Positions 20,595 through 30,583 of a stretch of 30,583 nucleotides of DNA are shown one piece after another. Positions within the stretch are counted from its first letter, which is position 1. Every line of letters starts with the position of its first letter. This stretch comes from Dicyema japonicum (taxonomy: Eukaryota; Dicyemida; Rhombozoa; Dicyemidae): NCBI GenBank assembly GCA_011109175.1, contig RDEW01000139.1, forward strand, positions 1-30,583, read 5' to 3'. The notes below the pieces were generated by a model. It saw only the letters and a program-made list of their open reading frames with translations. It was not told where the DNA came from and did not search any database. The translations under genes and the position numbers were made by a program.

Positions 20595-21081
20595 TATTGA
20601 AAACGCTGTGCCACGATTGCAAGATTTCTTGGTTTCAAGTACAATTTGAAAAACCAATCTAAATTGGATGTAAATCTTATTAAGGAGAGTCAAAAGAAAA
20701 GTCTAATGGATGCCATTAAATCAAAACCGCATCATTCAAATCTTCTTAAATACCATCAAGAACAAACGTGTTGATATTGAGGAGTCAAAAGTATGACTAA
20801 CTAATGGATACAATGGTCCAGAGGCCGAGGCACTAAATTGCTTGTTTCAGGATCACAATTAAATAAAAAATTGAAATAGCCTGTACATGTTGGAAAATAT
20901 TCATGATTGGAAACAATGACAGATTTTTGAAAATTAATTAAATTAATTTTAACGTCTTGCCCAATTATAAAAAAAATTTTTAATGAATTTCTTTAACAAT
21001 AGGCAATAAAAACCCAAAACCCAGAAGCAATTTAAAAGTCATTATAATAATTATATATAGGGTTAATAATGATTGTCAAAG
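20595..21081. other. AT-rich upstream region of the lectin-like gene
   Basis: No recognised coding sequence. It presumably contains the promoter of the gene starting at 21082, but no motif can be called with confidence. Confidence 0.4.
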
Positions 21082-23378
21082 ATGCTGCTTTTCATTCTTT
21101 TACTTTGGCTGAAAACTGGTTGAAGAACAGTGGAATAATAATCTAGAATCTATAAATGGAGTAATCTATAACTATGGCGGACATGCATATTCGTTATCTG
21201 AAGAAAGTACGTATTCCTATAAGTATGAAAATTCGTGCCCGCAAGACTGGTATCCAGTCGACATTACAAATCAAACAGAAAATGACGTTTTAACAAGTAA
21301 ATAATGAACTAAATGTCAAGGTGTTTTGAGAGAAAATCACTTTATTGGAGTTGATTACGACTATTGGACCGGAAAAGCTACAAGCATCCATACCAACAAA
21401 GCATTGGTATTTGTTAAACTAGTGATATAAAAGACATATTCAAACTTCAAACATGGGAACTCTTAGTATGATGGAGTGTCCCTAGAAGCACACACTAGTA
21501 AATGGATAAAAATAAGTTCTTGGTGGCTAAAAAACTTCTATATTTGTGAATCTGGTTAAAATAATGACTTTATTATTAACAGATACAATTTCGTCCAAAG
21601 GAATAAATATAACCTCATCAAAAATCATAAACAGTAAAATTATTATCCAACCTTTTAGTCAATCCTGACGCTATTTTAACATTTCGCAAACATACATATA
21701 ATCTACTACGCATATCGGACTTATTCCACAGCCAGACGAATATGTAACAACGATCACAATGGGTATATATTCATTCCCAACGATGGCGAGGAAAACTGTG
21801 CTTTCCACAGTATATATACTATCGTTGAGCATAATTTGTTTAGATTATCTAAAAGGAGACGTATATCTTGGAATTACAAATTTTAACAAAAAAATGTCAA
21901 CTGAAAAAAATTATGCTGCCGTAATAATAATATTTAAGTCTCTAGAGATATCTCCCCTGGGCTCCCTACAATCCGACATCAAAAGAATGTGTAACTCGTG
22001 CACACTTTAACGGAGAATTTATAAGCAGTGATTGTGACCGCAAAAAATATGTGATTTGTGAAACAGGTCAGCGAATCTAAAGTTGATGTTTAGATGCAAT
22101 ATATGAAAATCCAACATATGTAGCATGCAATAGCACCGATCGAAAATGTATGAAATGTATTTATATTCAGTCTACTTCTCCCAAATCTTTACTTACAACG
22201 AATCCGTCTATTATATTTATGACACTCCAATGCCTTTCAATGAGGCGGTAGAAACATGTGAATTTAGGAAAGCACAACTATATGTTCCTAGAAACGATTT
22301 CGAGAATTGCCTTTTTACTGGTTTTGCATGATAAATTTTATAAAAGAAAATGTTGAATATACGGTTGCGTTAAATTTCGGGGAATATTTTGTTCGCGGCA
22401 TAATGAGTCCATTAAATATATCATATTCAGTAAAAAATATTCATTAAATGAATAGAATTTTACAAACTGGGCTCCTGGATATCCAGTTAGAATTGAGAAT
22501 ACTGATAACACATGTGTCTATCAAAACTATAGAACAGGGAAATGGGAAAATAGAATATGCACAGATTCAAGATACGCCTGTGTGAGAAACAACGATTCAG
22601 GTGATAATATAAATAATAAATATGAAATAGATATTAGGACAAATGCACTATCGAACTGTAAAAGCATGAATGGAAGTTTAAACCTTATTTATAACATTAG
22701 TAAATCTTCACATGAAGTGACGGTTAAATATGGGGGGACTGAATATGTAATATTTGGAACTCCAATGACATTTTATGAAGGCCATATGCTATGCGATAGT
22801 ATAAATAAACAAGTCATTAATCCAACATCCCAGGATGTCGTAGATTTCATAAATAAACGTTGATCATTCAATCATTCCATTTTAGAAATTGTAAGTCAGA
22901 GTTTTTACATCAATCGAATAACGTGGGATGACATCAGACTGGTTTATGATGACGGTCCGTTGTTGGTATACATAAAATGTCAATTTAGATGACACCGAAT
23001 TGGGATGTACATCAACCTGGTGTCATTGATGAAATGCTGTCTTGTATCAGCATTAATCACAATGGAACATGGAAAACAGATTATTGTGGAGAGTATAAAA
23101 TTCCAGTGTGTTCGGACAAAGACTCGTCTTACTCGACTAGCAGTATTCTTTTTTTAAAATTGAATTTTAAAAAAAAGGAAGCACTGCTCGAAAAGCAGGA
23201 ATGGGATTTGGGATATTTATTGCGATAGCTGCGATTGTGGGAATTTCAGTTGGAATATTTATATTCCTCCGGTTGAAATACTTTTTATTTACATTTTAGG
23301 AAAAAAAATTTTTCCATGAACAGTTTGAAATCTTTCGGAAGCTTTAGAACAAGTATATTGTTTATTCCACATGCATAG
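21082..23378 (+). CDS. Type I membrane protein with four C-type lectin-like domains
   Basis: Predicted surface receptor, ligand unknown. Exons: 21082-21118, 21147-21296, 21321-21406, 21434-21554, 21583-21633, 21659-21809, 21844-21920, 21946-22066, 22094-22147, 22171-22320, 22347-22429, 22456-22600, 22631-22858, 22886-22965, 22989-23142, 23178-23271, 23300-23378 (about 620 codons). Signal peptide MLLFILLLWLKT. CTLD1 contains HFIGVDYDYW and FYICES. CTLD2 has VYLGITNF, PWAPYNPTSKECV and KKYVICET. CTLD3 has NESVYYIYDTPMPFNEAVET, NFTNWAPGYP and SRYACVRN. CTLD4 has EYVIFGTPMTFYEGHMLC, LSCISINHNGTWKTDYCGEY and IPVCSD. Membrane helix IFIAIAAIVGISVGIFIFL, then RKKNFSMNSLKSFGSFRTS. No EPN/QPD or WND calcium-sugar motifs are seen, so sugar binding is doubtful. 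Lesions: TAG at 21464-21466 in CTLD1 and one extra base in exon 21659-21809. Several N-glycosylation sequons. Domain calls are strong; function is inferred. Confidence 0.85.
21119..23299 (+). other. Set of 16 ultra-short introns of the lectin-like gene
   Basis: GT-AG introns, length in brackets: 21119-21146 (28), 21297-21320 (24), 21407-21433 (27), 21555-21582 (28), 21634-21658 (25), 21810-21843 (34), 21921-21945 (25), 22067-22093 (27), 22148-22170 (23), 22321-22346 (26), 22430-22455 (26), 22601-22630 (30), 22859-22885 (27), 22966-22988 (23), 23143-23177 (35), 23272-23299 (28). All but 21407-21433 (alternatives ending at 21466 exist) and 22601-22630 (open if retained) are forced by frame and domain continuity. 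Phases run 1,1,0 within a CTLD with phase 1 at domain boundaries. Confidence 0.85.
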
Positions 23379-24300
23379 AGCGGAGTTTCTCAGGAGATTT
23401 TGAATAGATTAGTTAGTATTACCATTTCTTTAATCTTCATTTCACTAATTTTTAATACGTGTTTTTGATTTAAAGTTTCCAAAAATTATTCACAAAAACA
23501 AATTTCTGTTGGGAATAAGTATATCTTTAATGGTGTTGGCTTTCCTAGTCAAGAACTTGCAGTTTTATTCTTAGCCGAGTTCTTTGAGATTCTAGTAATT
23601 CTGAGAATCGTGAAATCCGTACAAATGTCCCTTCCTTATTTGTACAATCCTCTCTCGATGCACACCATATCGGTGATTCAGGTGTGAGTTTTCCCGTGAA
23701 AAGATAAGGAAGATATGGACAATTTAGCCATGGTAAATGTCGTCGATCAGCTTGGAGAAATCTGGTACTGCATTTTATAGAGACAATCCTTATTTCTCAA
23801 AAGTCGTAGAAAATATTCATACTCACGATTGTATTGAGTCATGTTATGACGGGTATTCATGTCACGTATAATCAATTATCTTCACATTTACCTAACTCGA
23901 CAGAAGGAACCTATGTTTAGAGTATTTTGCATTTTGCGTAACATCCAGGTATTCTTTAAAACCGGGACTTGTGGTGGATCTCATTCACATGCTCGGTTTG
24001 TAGACGGTGATTGATAGGTTGATTTAGTGATACATAATCATGACAAACAACAATTTTTTGTTCACTTTACTACCAATTGGAGTGGGGTTTTTTGGGTGAC
24101 CATTATCCTAAATGACTTTCCTTCAATCATTCTCACAGGGAGGGTATTCTGCACAATGTCGGAATACATATTAGTCAGAAAGCAGGTGATGATACTCAGC
24201 CTATAAGGGATCATTGTCTACAAACTAAACGGGAATAAAATACCCAAAAAATAGTCAATAAAATTTACTAGTAACTCGCGGGCTAATCGTATTTGTAGAA
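23379..24300. other. Downstream region with unrecognised protein-like frames
   Basis: The plus strand has an ATG at 23737 opening MSSISLEKSGTAFYRDNPYF, then CIESCYDGYSCH. A GT-AG segment of 38 nt (23866-23903) could join it to a frame with FKTGTCGGSHSHARF. Nothing was identified. The stretch directly after the lectin gene (23379-23736) shows no clear exon. Confidence 0.3.
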
Positions 24301-25860
24301 CTCCAAAATATGGGTTTTTGGACTTCTTTTATTAACTAATCAACTTACAATCTTAACATATCTGGCTAAGTTTAATAATATTTTAATTTTATGAAATTAA
24401 CTTCTGCTATTTCCAGCTCCAGCGTTCAGATGGAACTCCTGGATTCTCGATCGATAGTTTCATGCTCTGGTTTGAAAAGTTGCAGGTTAAAATTATGAAT
24501 CGAATCCAGAAGTTCGGAGAGATCGACGGATGATCTGGTCTAGTTCAGCATGTTGTGAGGAGGGACCAAATCCGTTACGACGTGAGAGGAAGTGGTACCC
24601 AAGCTTGTCGGTCTGCGCGACTGAGAGGGGCCTCATTTTGAACCAATGGCAAAATTACGAATCGAGGGAACCTATAAGGAATTAGCCATTGGAAAGAGAT
24701 ATCCTGTAGTGTTTGTGGAGTACAAGATCAGAACATTCGAATTTTACATTAAATCTATATTTCCTTGATTTTATTAGAATTTTATTAAATCCAAAAATTA
24801 TGGCCATCAAAAACCAGTTTAATTGTGTCTAAATGACTGACGCTTTTAGTTTTTGAAGAAAAAAGTAAGATTTTCCCAGTTGCCATAAATACATTTCTGG
24901 ACAAAATATGGACAGGACGTGAATACAATTCATAACTACCACATCTATACTTCGAGTCGTCAGCACCCAAGCAAACCCTACAATTCAAACCAACAGCGAA
25001 TATCACTTGATTGGATCTCTCTTGTTTGTGAATTAGTACGGTTTGCGTGCCACGATTTAATAAAGTGCTTGTCTAAAATAGATTTATTCTTGGATAGATG
25101 TATTATTTTGCTATTTAAAGTACCTCTGGTATGTTTATTTTGAAATTATATTTTTATTAATTCTTTTGATTAATTTTTTTCCCTGATCAATTATTTTAAT
25201 CAACTTTTTGCAAAACAAAAATTGTTTTAAAATGATACAATTTGATGAGGAAAATTGCCATACTACAAATATAGTGAATGGAGTGGATATGGAGAAAAAA
25301 CATTGATTTTCTATTAGGACTATCAAATTCCAGGACGAAGAGTCCGAAATGAGGGTGTCAAGTCTTGACTCCACTCTGAATCGTCGGTGGAGTAGAAGGA
25401 AAAGATGAGAGCGAGGATTTGAAATTTATGGAAAAAACAGCTGGCAACGGTAAATATTAAACGTGGCATTCTCGAGGTGATTGCCACCTCAGTTATTTCT
25501 AATTGTTTCGGATCAGAGCTTTGTCTGCAGAATATCCGAATATTTTAATCAATATTGGTCAAACTGATTGATTCGATGGGCTAGTTTGACAAAATAACTA
25601 AGTCATTTAATTTTTCTACATACAAGACACAAAAATCTGAGTTTAACGCCATTAAAACTCGATCATTTTGTAATATAGAGCTGAAATCTGCATTCGATAA
25701 GAAGAAATATACTTTCTGATAAAGTCAAAAAGTCGGAGATTACTTTTGAATGTGAAAAGTAGGCCAGGTTTTTCTCTTTAGCACTTAAGATCATAAAATA
25801 GCATTTCAAGTAAACAAATCCGGATTTGAAAACGTATTTAATTAATCTTAAGTATAATAT
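24301..25860. other. Mostly AT-rich region, a few unassigned frames
   Basis: Plus frames SDGTPGFSIDSFMLWFEKLQ (about 24430-24490) and LRIEGTYKELAIGKRYPVVF (about 24652-24711) look protein-like but were not recognised. Minus 24785-25006 contains CRVCLGADDSKYRCGSYEL, a cysteine spacing loosely like plexin PSI modules. None is well supported as a gene. Confidence 0.3.
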
Positions 25861-26234
25861 AAATATAAATCCGATCGCAGTTTAAAACGTTCGAATGCTT
25901 ACTAAGATAGTGATATTCATCAACATCATTGTTCTGGGAGTATAACAATTATTATAGTAATTTTGAAAAGACAATTTGTTTGAAAAAAACAGAACCGTGG
26001 CCTGCGAAACCTTATAATGCCACAGAGCCAATGGTTTTAAAGAAGATCTTGTTGATGGTGTTCCTAAAACTAACTTGCAATCTCTTTCGGTGATCATTGG
26101 AAATGTCAATGGTGTCTCTTAAGGCGAATGTGTGTCTTTGATCTCCTTTTCCGAGAAACAAGAACTTGGGAGGATGGCAAGAGGTGGATGGAATTTTGTT
26201 TCTGAGAAGTTCAATGAGAAGTACTCGGCNTTCA

Positions 26235-28470
26235 CATCTGATTGCTTTCCGATAAAATGACGAGGAGTTCGCCCTATTCCAGTCATCAATGTCTTTCGGA
26301 GGTTCGTGTCCAAAATTGCAGCCAGAAGAGTCTGCCCCCATGTTGCTGCTGAATTATCTCCAGCTGGAAGTTGATGTTCCCAACGGATGTGAAGCTGCTA
26401 TCCACGCGAGAAAGGCCTTTTTTTACCCGACACAAGGCATTCCCGAATTCTTTTGCAACGAAGTTGGATATTTCAACTGCGTTCAACAGTCTGAGAAGGG
26501 ACTGTATGTTGGAATCGTGCTCGCGGCGTACGCCAGAGATCATGAGACTGGTTCACTTTGCTTACGGTCCGAAAGTTCGCTTGTCTTAGACCAGGGTCGG
26601 CAGGATTTTTGTCTTCGCGGGCCAAAATTTTATTTTTGTATGCGATCCGGGCCAAACGAGAAAAAATCCTTATCGGTAGCAAAAATAACGATATACGAGA
26701 ATCCTCTTGGCTGAGACAGAGGATCTATTTCGCCAGAAATTTTATTTTTTCAATCATTTTTTCGCCTGAAATAATTAAATTTTTTTCATTCCTTCGAATC
26801 ATTAGCTAAAAATTTCCCCATTTTCCCTTCATCGATCACCCATAAATATGTAATTGGGGGTTCCCTACATCTCCTTGAATGATTGATGTAATTGGGGGCT
26901 TCGTAGACAATAATCTTTTCGACTAAGAATATTACTGAGACGGATTATACCTTACAGAAAGTACAAAGCGAAATCACCATTGAGATTTCATCTCTAGATT
27001 TCTTAGTTTTGAAAAAAGCGGTCTCTCCCAAAGTGGTTATAGTTATGTTCCGCCTAACTTTTATTAAGTTGCAACTCAACGCACTTAAGCTTTAATTCGA
27101 GTGCATCTTCACAGAAAAAACGTAATTTTAGCCCATTCTTTTGAAAATATGTTTTTCATTTTCAAAATGGAAATTGCTTCCAAATTTTGTAAACCTGTAT
27201 CGTTCATGCCGCTCGATTTACGATGTATCAAAGTTGGGGTCCTTCATTTCTTTGATTTTTTATTGTGTTTCCCACGCTTTTTTAAGTAAATAATAATAAT
27301 GTAATTCTAGAAAATATAATCAATTATTTATTCTGCCAGTCTTCTTTTTTAAATTTCTATTTTTTTCGGCCATTTATGCAAAGTGTAGATTATTCGGCGT
27401 GTATTTTATTCGGACTGGGACATACTTTACTAAATTTGCCCGCGGGCCATGTTAGTTGAAAAAATTTGTTAGCGGGCCAATTTCCTTTAGTATTATAAAA
27501 TTTGTTGGCGGGTTATTTTTAATCCTCGCGGGCCAAATTTGGCCCGCGGGCCGCGTTTTGCCGACCCTGTCTTAGACAAACACATTGTCCGTTCCCGGAC
27601 TGGAGTCCAACAAGGTGACTCTCTTGGACCTTTACTATTTGTTCTGTCAATCGACGAGGTGGCTCGTAATGTTAAGACACCTTTCAACCTTTGGTACCTC
27701 GACGATGCCACTATTGTGGCCCTGCTGATGTGGTCTTGGATGAGTTATCTAAAATTGTTCCTGCCCTGGCAAAAATGGGGCTGATAGTCAACACCAAAAA
27801 ACTGAGATCATAAATATCTCAGTCCTAATACAAGACTTTGGTTTAGTAAATAGAGAATATTTCGGAAATCTTGGCAGGGACAAAAAAACACAGCTCAAAG
27901 ATGTTTATTTTCTTGGGTGTCCTTTCGGGGAGTCCGAATTTCCAAAACCACCTTCGAGCTAAGAGTGTCGAAATGTCCAGTTTCTCTGATCGCTTCGCTT
28001 TACTTGACCGTCACACGGCCTTTTTCCTCTTCAAAAATTGCATCCACGTCCCCAAACTACTATACTTATTGAGATGCTCGTTTTGCTATATACAAGAAGA
28101 AATATTGCATTCTATCGATAATACTTTAAGATTGTGTGCCGACGCAATGTAAACTACCACTTAATTCTGGCGGAGCTGGCCTAAGATCTGTCCTGGACCT
28201 TGCCCTGCCGGCTTTCCTGTCCTCTCACTCATCCTGCCGAAGGCTATCCTTGGAGATTCTACATAAATCCCCTGAATCTTCTTTGGACAAGCCTTTTGAA
28301 AATGGATGTATGCTGTGGAAGGATTCAGGATTAAATTCCCACTCCAAACATCATTCCAAGGGAGCTGGGACAATTTACGCTGCTTGCAATGAGGCTCGAC
28401 CAGCATCGCCTCGCCTGTTTACGCTCTGCAGCCATGCCACACAGCGGGTCTTGACAGAATGCTATGCCAA
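26235..28470 (+). mobile_element. RLE-type non-LTR reverse transcriptase, split by a hAT element
   Basis: The RT starts with GVRPIPVINVFRRFVSKIAA (26265 on), then VPNGCEAAIHA, TKLDISTAFNSLRRDCMLES (motif A) and RLVHFAYGPKVRL. A hAT-type element interrupts at 26592-27569. The frame resumes with RTGVQQGDSLGPLLFVLSID (motif B) and WYLDDATIV (catalytic box, codons 27695-27706, YLDD instead of YADD). Then come MFIFLGVLSGSP, LPLNSGGAGLRSVLDLALPA and, in another frame, LDQHRLACLRSAAMPHSGS, the same block as at 18656-18700. It is truncated near 28470 before the zinc finger and endonuclease. At least four frame changes. Confidence 0.8.
26592..27569. mobile_element. Non-autonomous hAT-type element, 978 bp
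   Basis: The ends are inverted: CAGGGTCGGCAGG at the left and, reversed, CAGGGTCGGCAAAACGCGG at the right, with many GCGGGCC-type subterminal motifs. A perfect 8-bp target duplication TCTTAGAC lies at 26584-26591 and 27570-27577. No transposase was recognised inside; a 62-codon frame at 27101-27289 has no motif. Inserted in the RT of an RLE-type element. Confidence 0.92.
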
Positions 28471-28864
28471 TTCAACTTCAATAAACTCCGAAGAAATTGT
28501 ACATCTTATCGCGAAAATCTTTTACACTATCATTCATAAATCTAATTATCCGTGTAGGAAAAATGAATATCAAAATTTGATTAGAACATGCCAAGAGTAC
28601 AATGATATTGTTTCATATCTACAATGGAAGATCATCAACCAAAATTTTACAAAAATGCAAAAATTTCGATTTATTCAGAAGGCCAATCTTTTCTTGTTAG
28701 AAGATTCAATACTTTTTACAAATGACGAGGCTCATAAACGAGTTATTGCTCAGGACGACATTAAAACTATGAAGATAGAATGCATGAAACAGCACTTGAC
28801 CACTCATTATGGAATCAATAAACTGAAAGAATTTTGCGACAATTATTATTCCCTTTCAAATTAA
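28471..28864 (+). CDS. Unrecognised protein segment fused in frame to RT debris
   Basis: The frame that starts in RT debris at 28136 stays open to TAA at 28862-28864. After about 28471 it no longer resembles RT: KNEYQNLIRTCQEYNDIVSY, FIQKANLFLLEDSILF, then HKRVIAQDDIKTMKIECMKQ and THYGINKLKEFCDNYY. The last part loosely recalls the HHCC region before the core of Ginger/KRBA2-type integrases. That resemblance is weak and not confirmed. It could be a chimera of two transposons or part of a host exon. Confidence 0.4.
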
Positions 28865-29016
28865 GTCTATGGATTAAAACAGATTAATACTTATCATTTT
28901 TTTGACAAAAATGGGAAGCCTTAAATAATTTTAAAAAGTTATTTTTTTAAATGTTGGTAACCGAAACCTATTTGCAAAATTTTTAGCGTGCTAAATTTGT
29001 TTCTTGTAATGGCTTC
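28865..29016. other. Short AT-rich spacer
   Basis: No feature seen apart from an ATG (29010-29012) that opens a frame across the hAT target site. Confidence 0.3.
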
Positions 29017-29024
29017 TTATAGAG

Positions 29025-30282
<1,258 letters not shown>

Positions 30283-30414
30283 TTATAGAGGATATGTCAA
30301 AGATTCTTCAGAGTATCGAATTTTAAAATGCTTTAGAAAATAAATTCCCGGAAGATTTTTCTAGGCAAGCAAAATATAGACTTGTAAAAAAGATTGAGAA
30401 TTTTATAATAATCA

Positions 30415-30583
30415 ATGAAAGGTACTCTAGATTTACAATTAATGCGCAGATTGTATCTCAAATCTGACGATCCAAAGCTCGTCATTACTTTGGAAAATGA
30501 AACTGAAATGGAGCATGCAGCTAAATCTCTACACAAATATTCACACGGAGGAGTAAACAAGATTGAGTATGAGTGTCGACAAA
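30415..30583 (+). CDS. Partial open frame running off the right edge, unrecognised
   Basis: The ATG at 30415 opens MKGTLDLQLMRRLYLKSDDP, continuing KLVITLENETEMEHAAKSLH and KYSHGGVNKIEYECRQ with no stop before the window ends. Codon use looks protein-like and it lies outside any recognised transposon. An additional exon may lie just upstream (30330-30420: NKFPEDFSRQAKYRLVKKIE). Family not recognised; it could be a real host exon. Confidence 0.4.
   Translation, partial: MKGTLDLQLMRRLYLKSDDPKLVITLENETEMEHAAKSLHKYSHGGVNKIEYECRQ

Noticed and set aside
21119-21130. 12-nt GT-AG segment as an even shorter intron after the signal peptide
   Set aside because: It does not restore the frame; the 28-nt segment with the same donor does.
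21422-21466. 45-nt intron that would splice out the TAG of CTLD1
   Set aside because: It keeps frame, but the 27-nt choice (21407-21433) gives an 86 + 121 nt exon pair matching the other repeats, so it was preferred; the 45-nt form remains possible.
22157-22170. 14-nt intron ending at 22170
   Set aside because: The 23-nt form starting at 22148 matches the length class and phase of the other introns.

Overview
This is an AT-rich eukaryotic (animal-type) window. It holds three host genes or gene pieces embedded in a graveyard of broken transposons. No bacterial, CRISPR, tRNA or rRNA signal was seen. All family calls come from reading motifs by eye; no search was run.

Host genes. (1) The left edge (1-760, minus) carries a nearly whole typical 2-Cys peroxiredoxin. 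Its coding frame is only recovered by removing introns of 24, 126 and 27 nt. (2) 5195-5758 (plus) is the C-terminal part of a membrane fatty-acid desaturase of the methyl-end (omega-3/delta-12) type. (3) 21082-23378 (plus) is an intron-rich gene for a type I membrane protein: signal peptide, four C-type lectin-like domains (CTLDs), one transmembrane helix and a basic cytoplasmic tail. I can place 16 introns of only 23-35 nt in it. They recur in the same phase order in successive CTLDs, and matching exons have nearly identical lengths. Such short spliceosomal introns in a genome with animal-type transposons fit a dicyemid mesozoan best; this is an inference, not proof.

Transposon landscape. 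1000-1790: jockey/CR1-like reverse transcriptase (RT) relic. 1790-4540 (minus): RTE-like non-LTR element with AP-endonuclease and YADD RT. 4600-4790: RT tail. 6204-6613, 18520-19400 and 26235-28470: three pieces of one non-LTR family with a restriction-like endonuclease (RLE) tail. 6780-10212 (plus): second RTE-like copy, split by a 1479-bp Tc1-type transposon (7800-9278). 10612-13540 (minus): jockey-like element with zinc-knuckle ORF1, split by a hAT-like element (11625-12181). 13685-16740: Tc1, RT and pogo/Tigger scraps around an assembly gap (13863-14189). 17087-18245: RT and hAT scraps. 19516-20592: second Tc1-type element. 26592-27569: hAT-type element with a perfect 8-bp target duplication inside an RLE RT. 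29025-30282: another hAT element with a perfect 8-bp duplication and a ZBED5-like transposase relic.

Most transposon reading frames carry stops and frameshifts. The peroxiredoxin and the lectin gene also show a few single-base lesions, two of them in poly-T runs. Each is therefore either decaying or affected by consensus errors, and the sequence alone cannot decide which.
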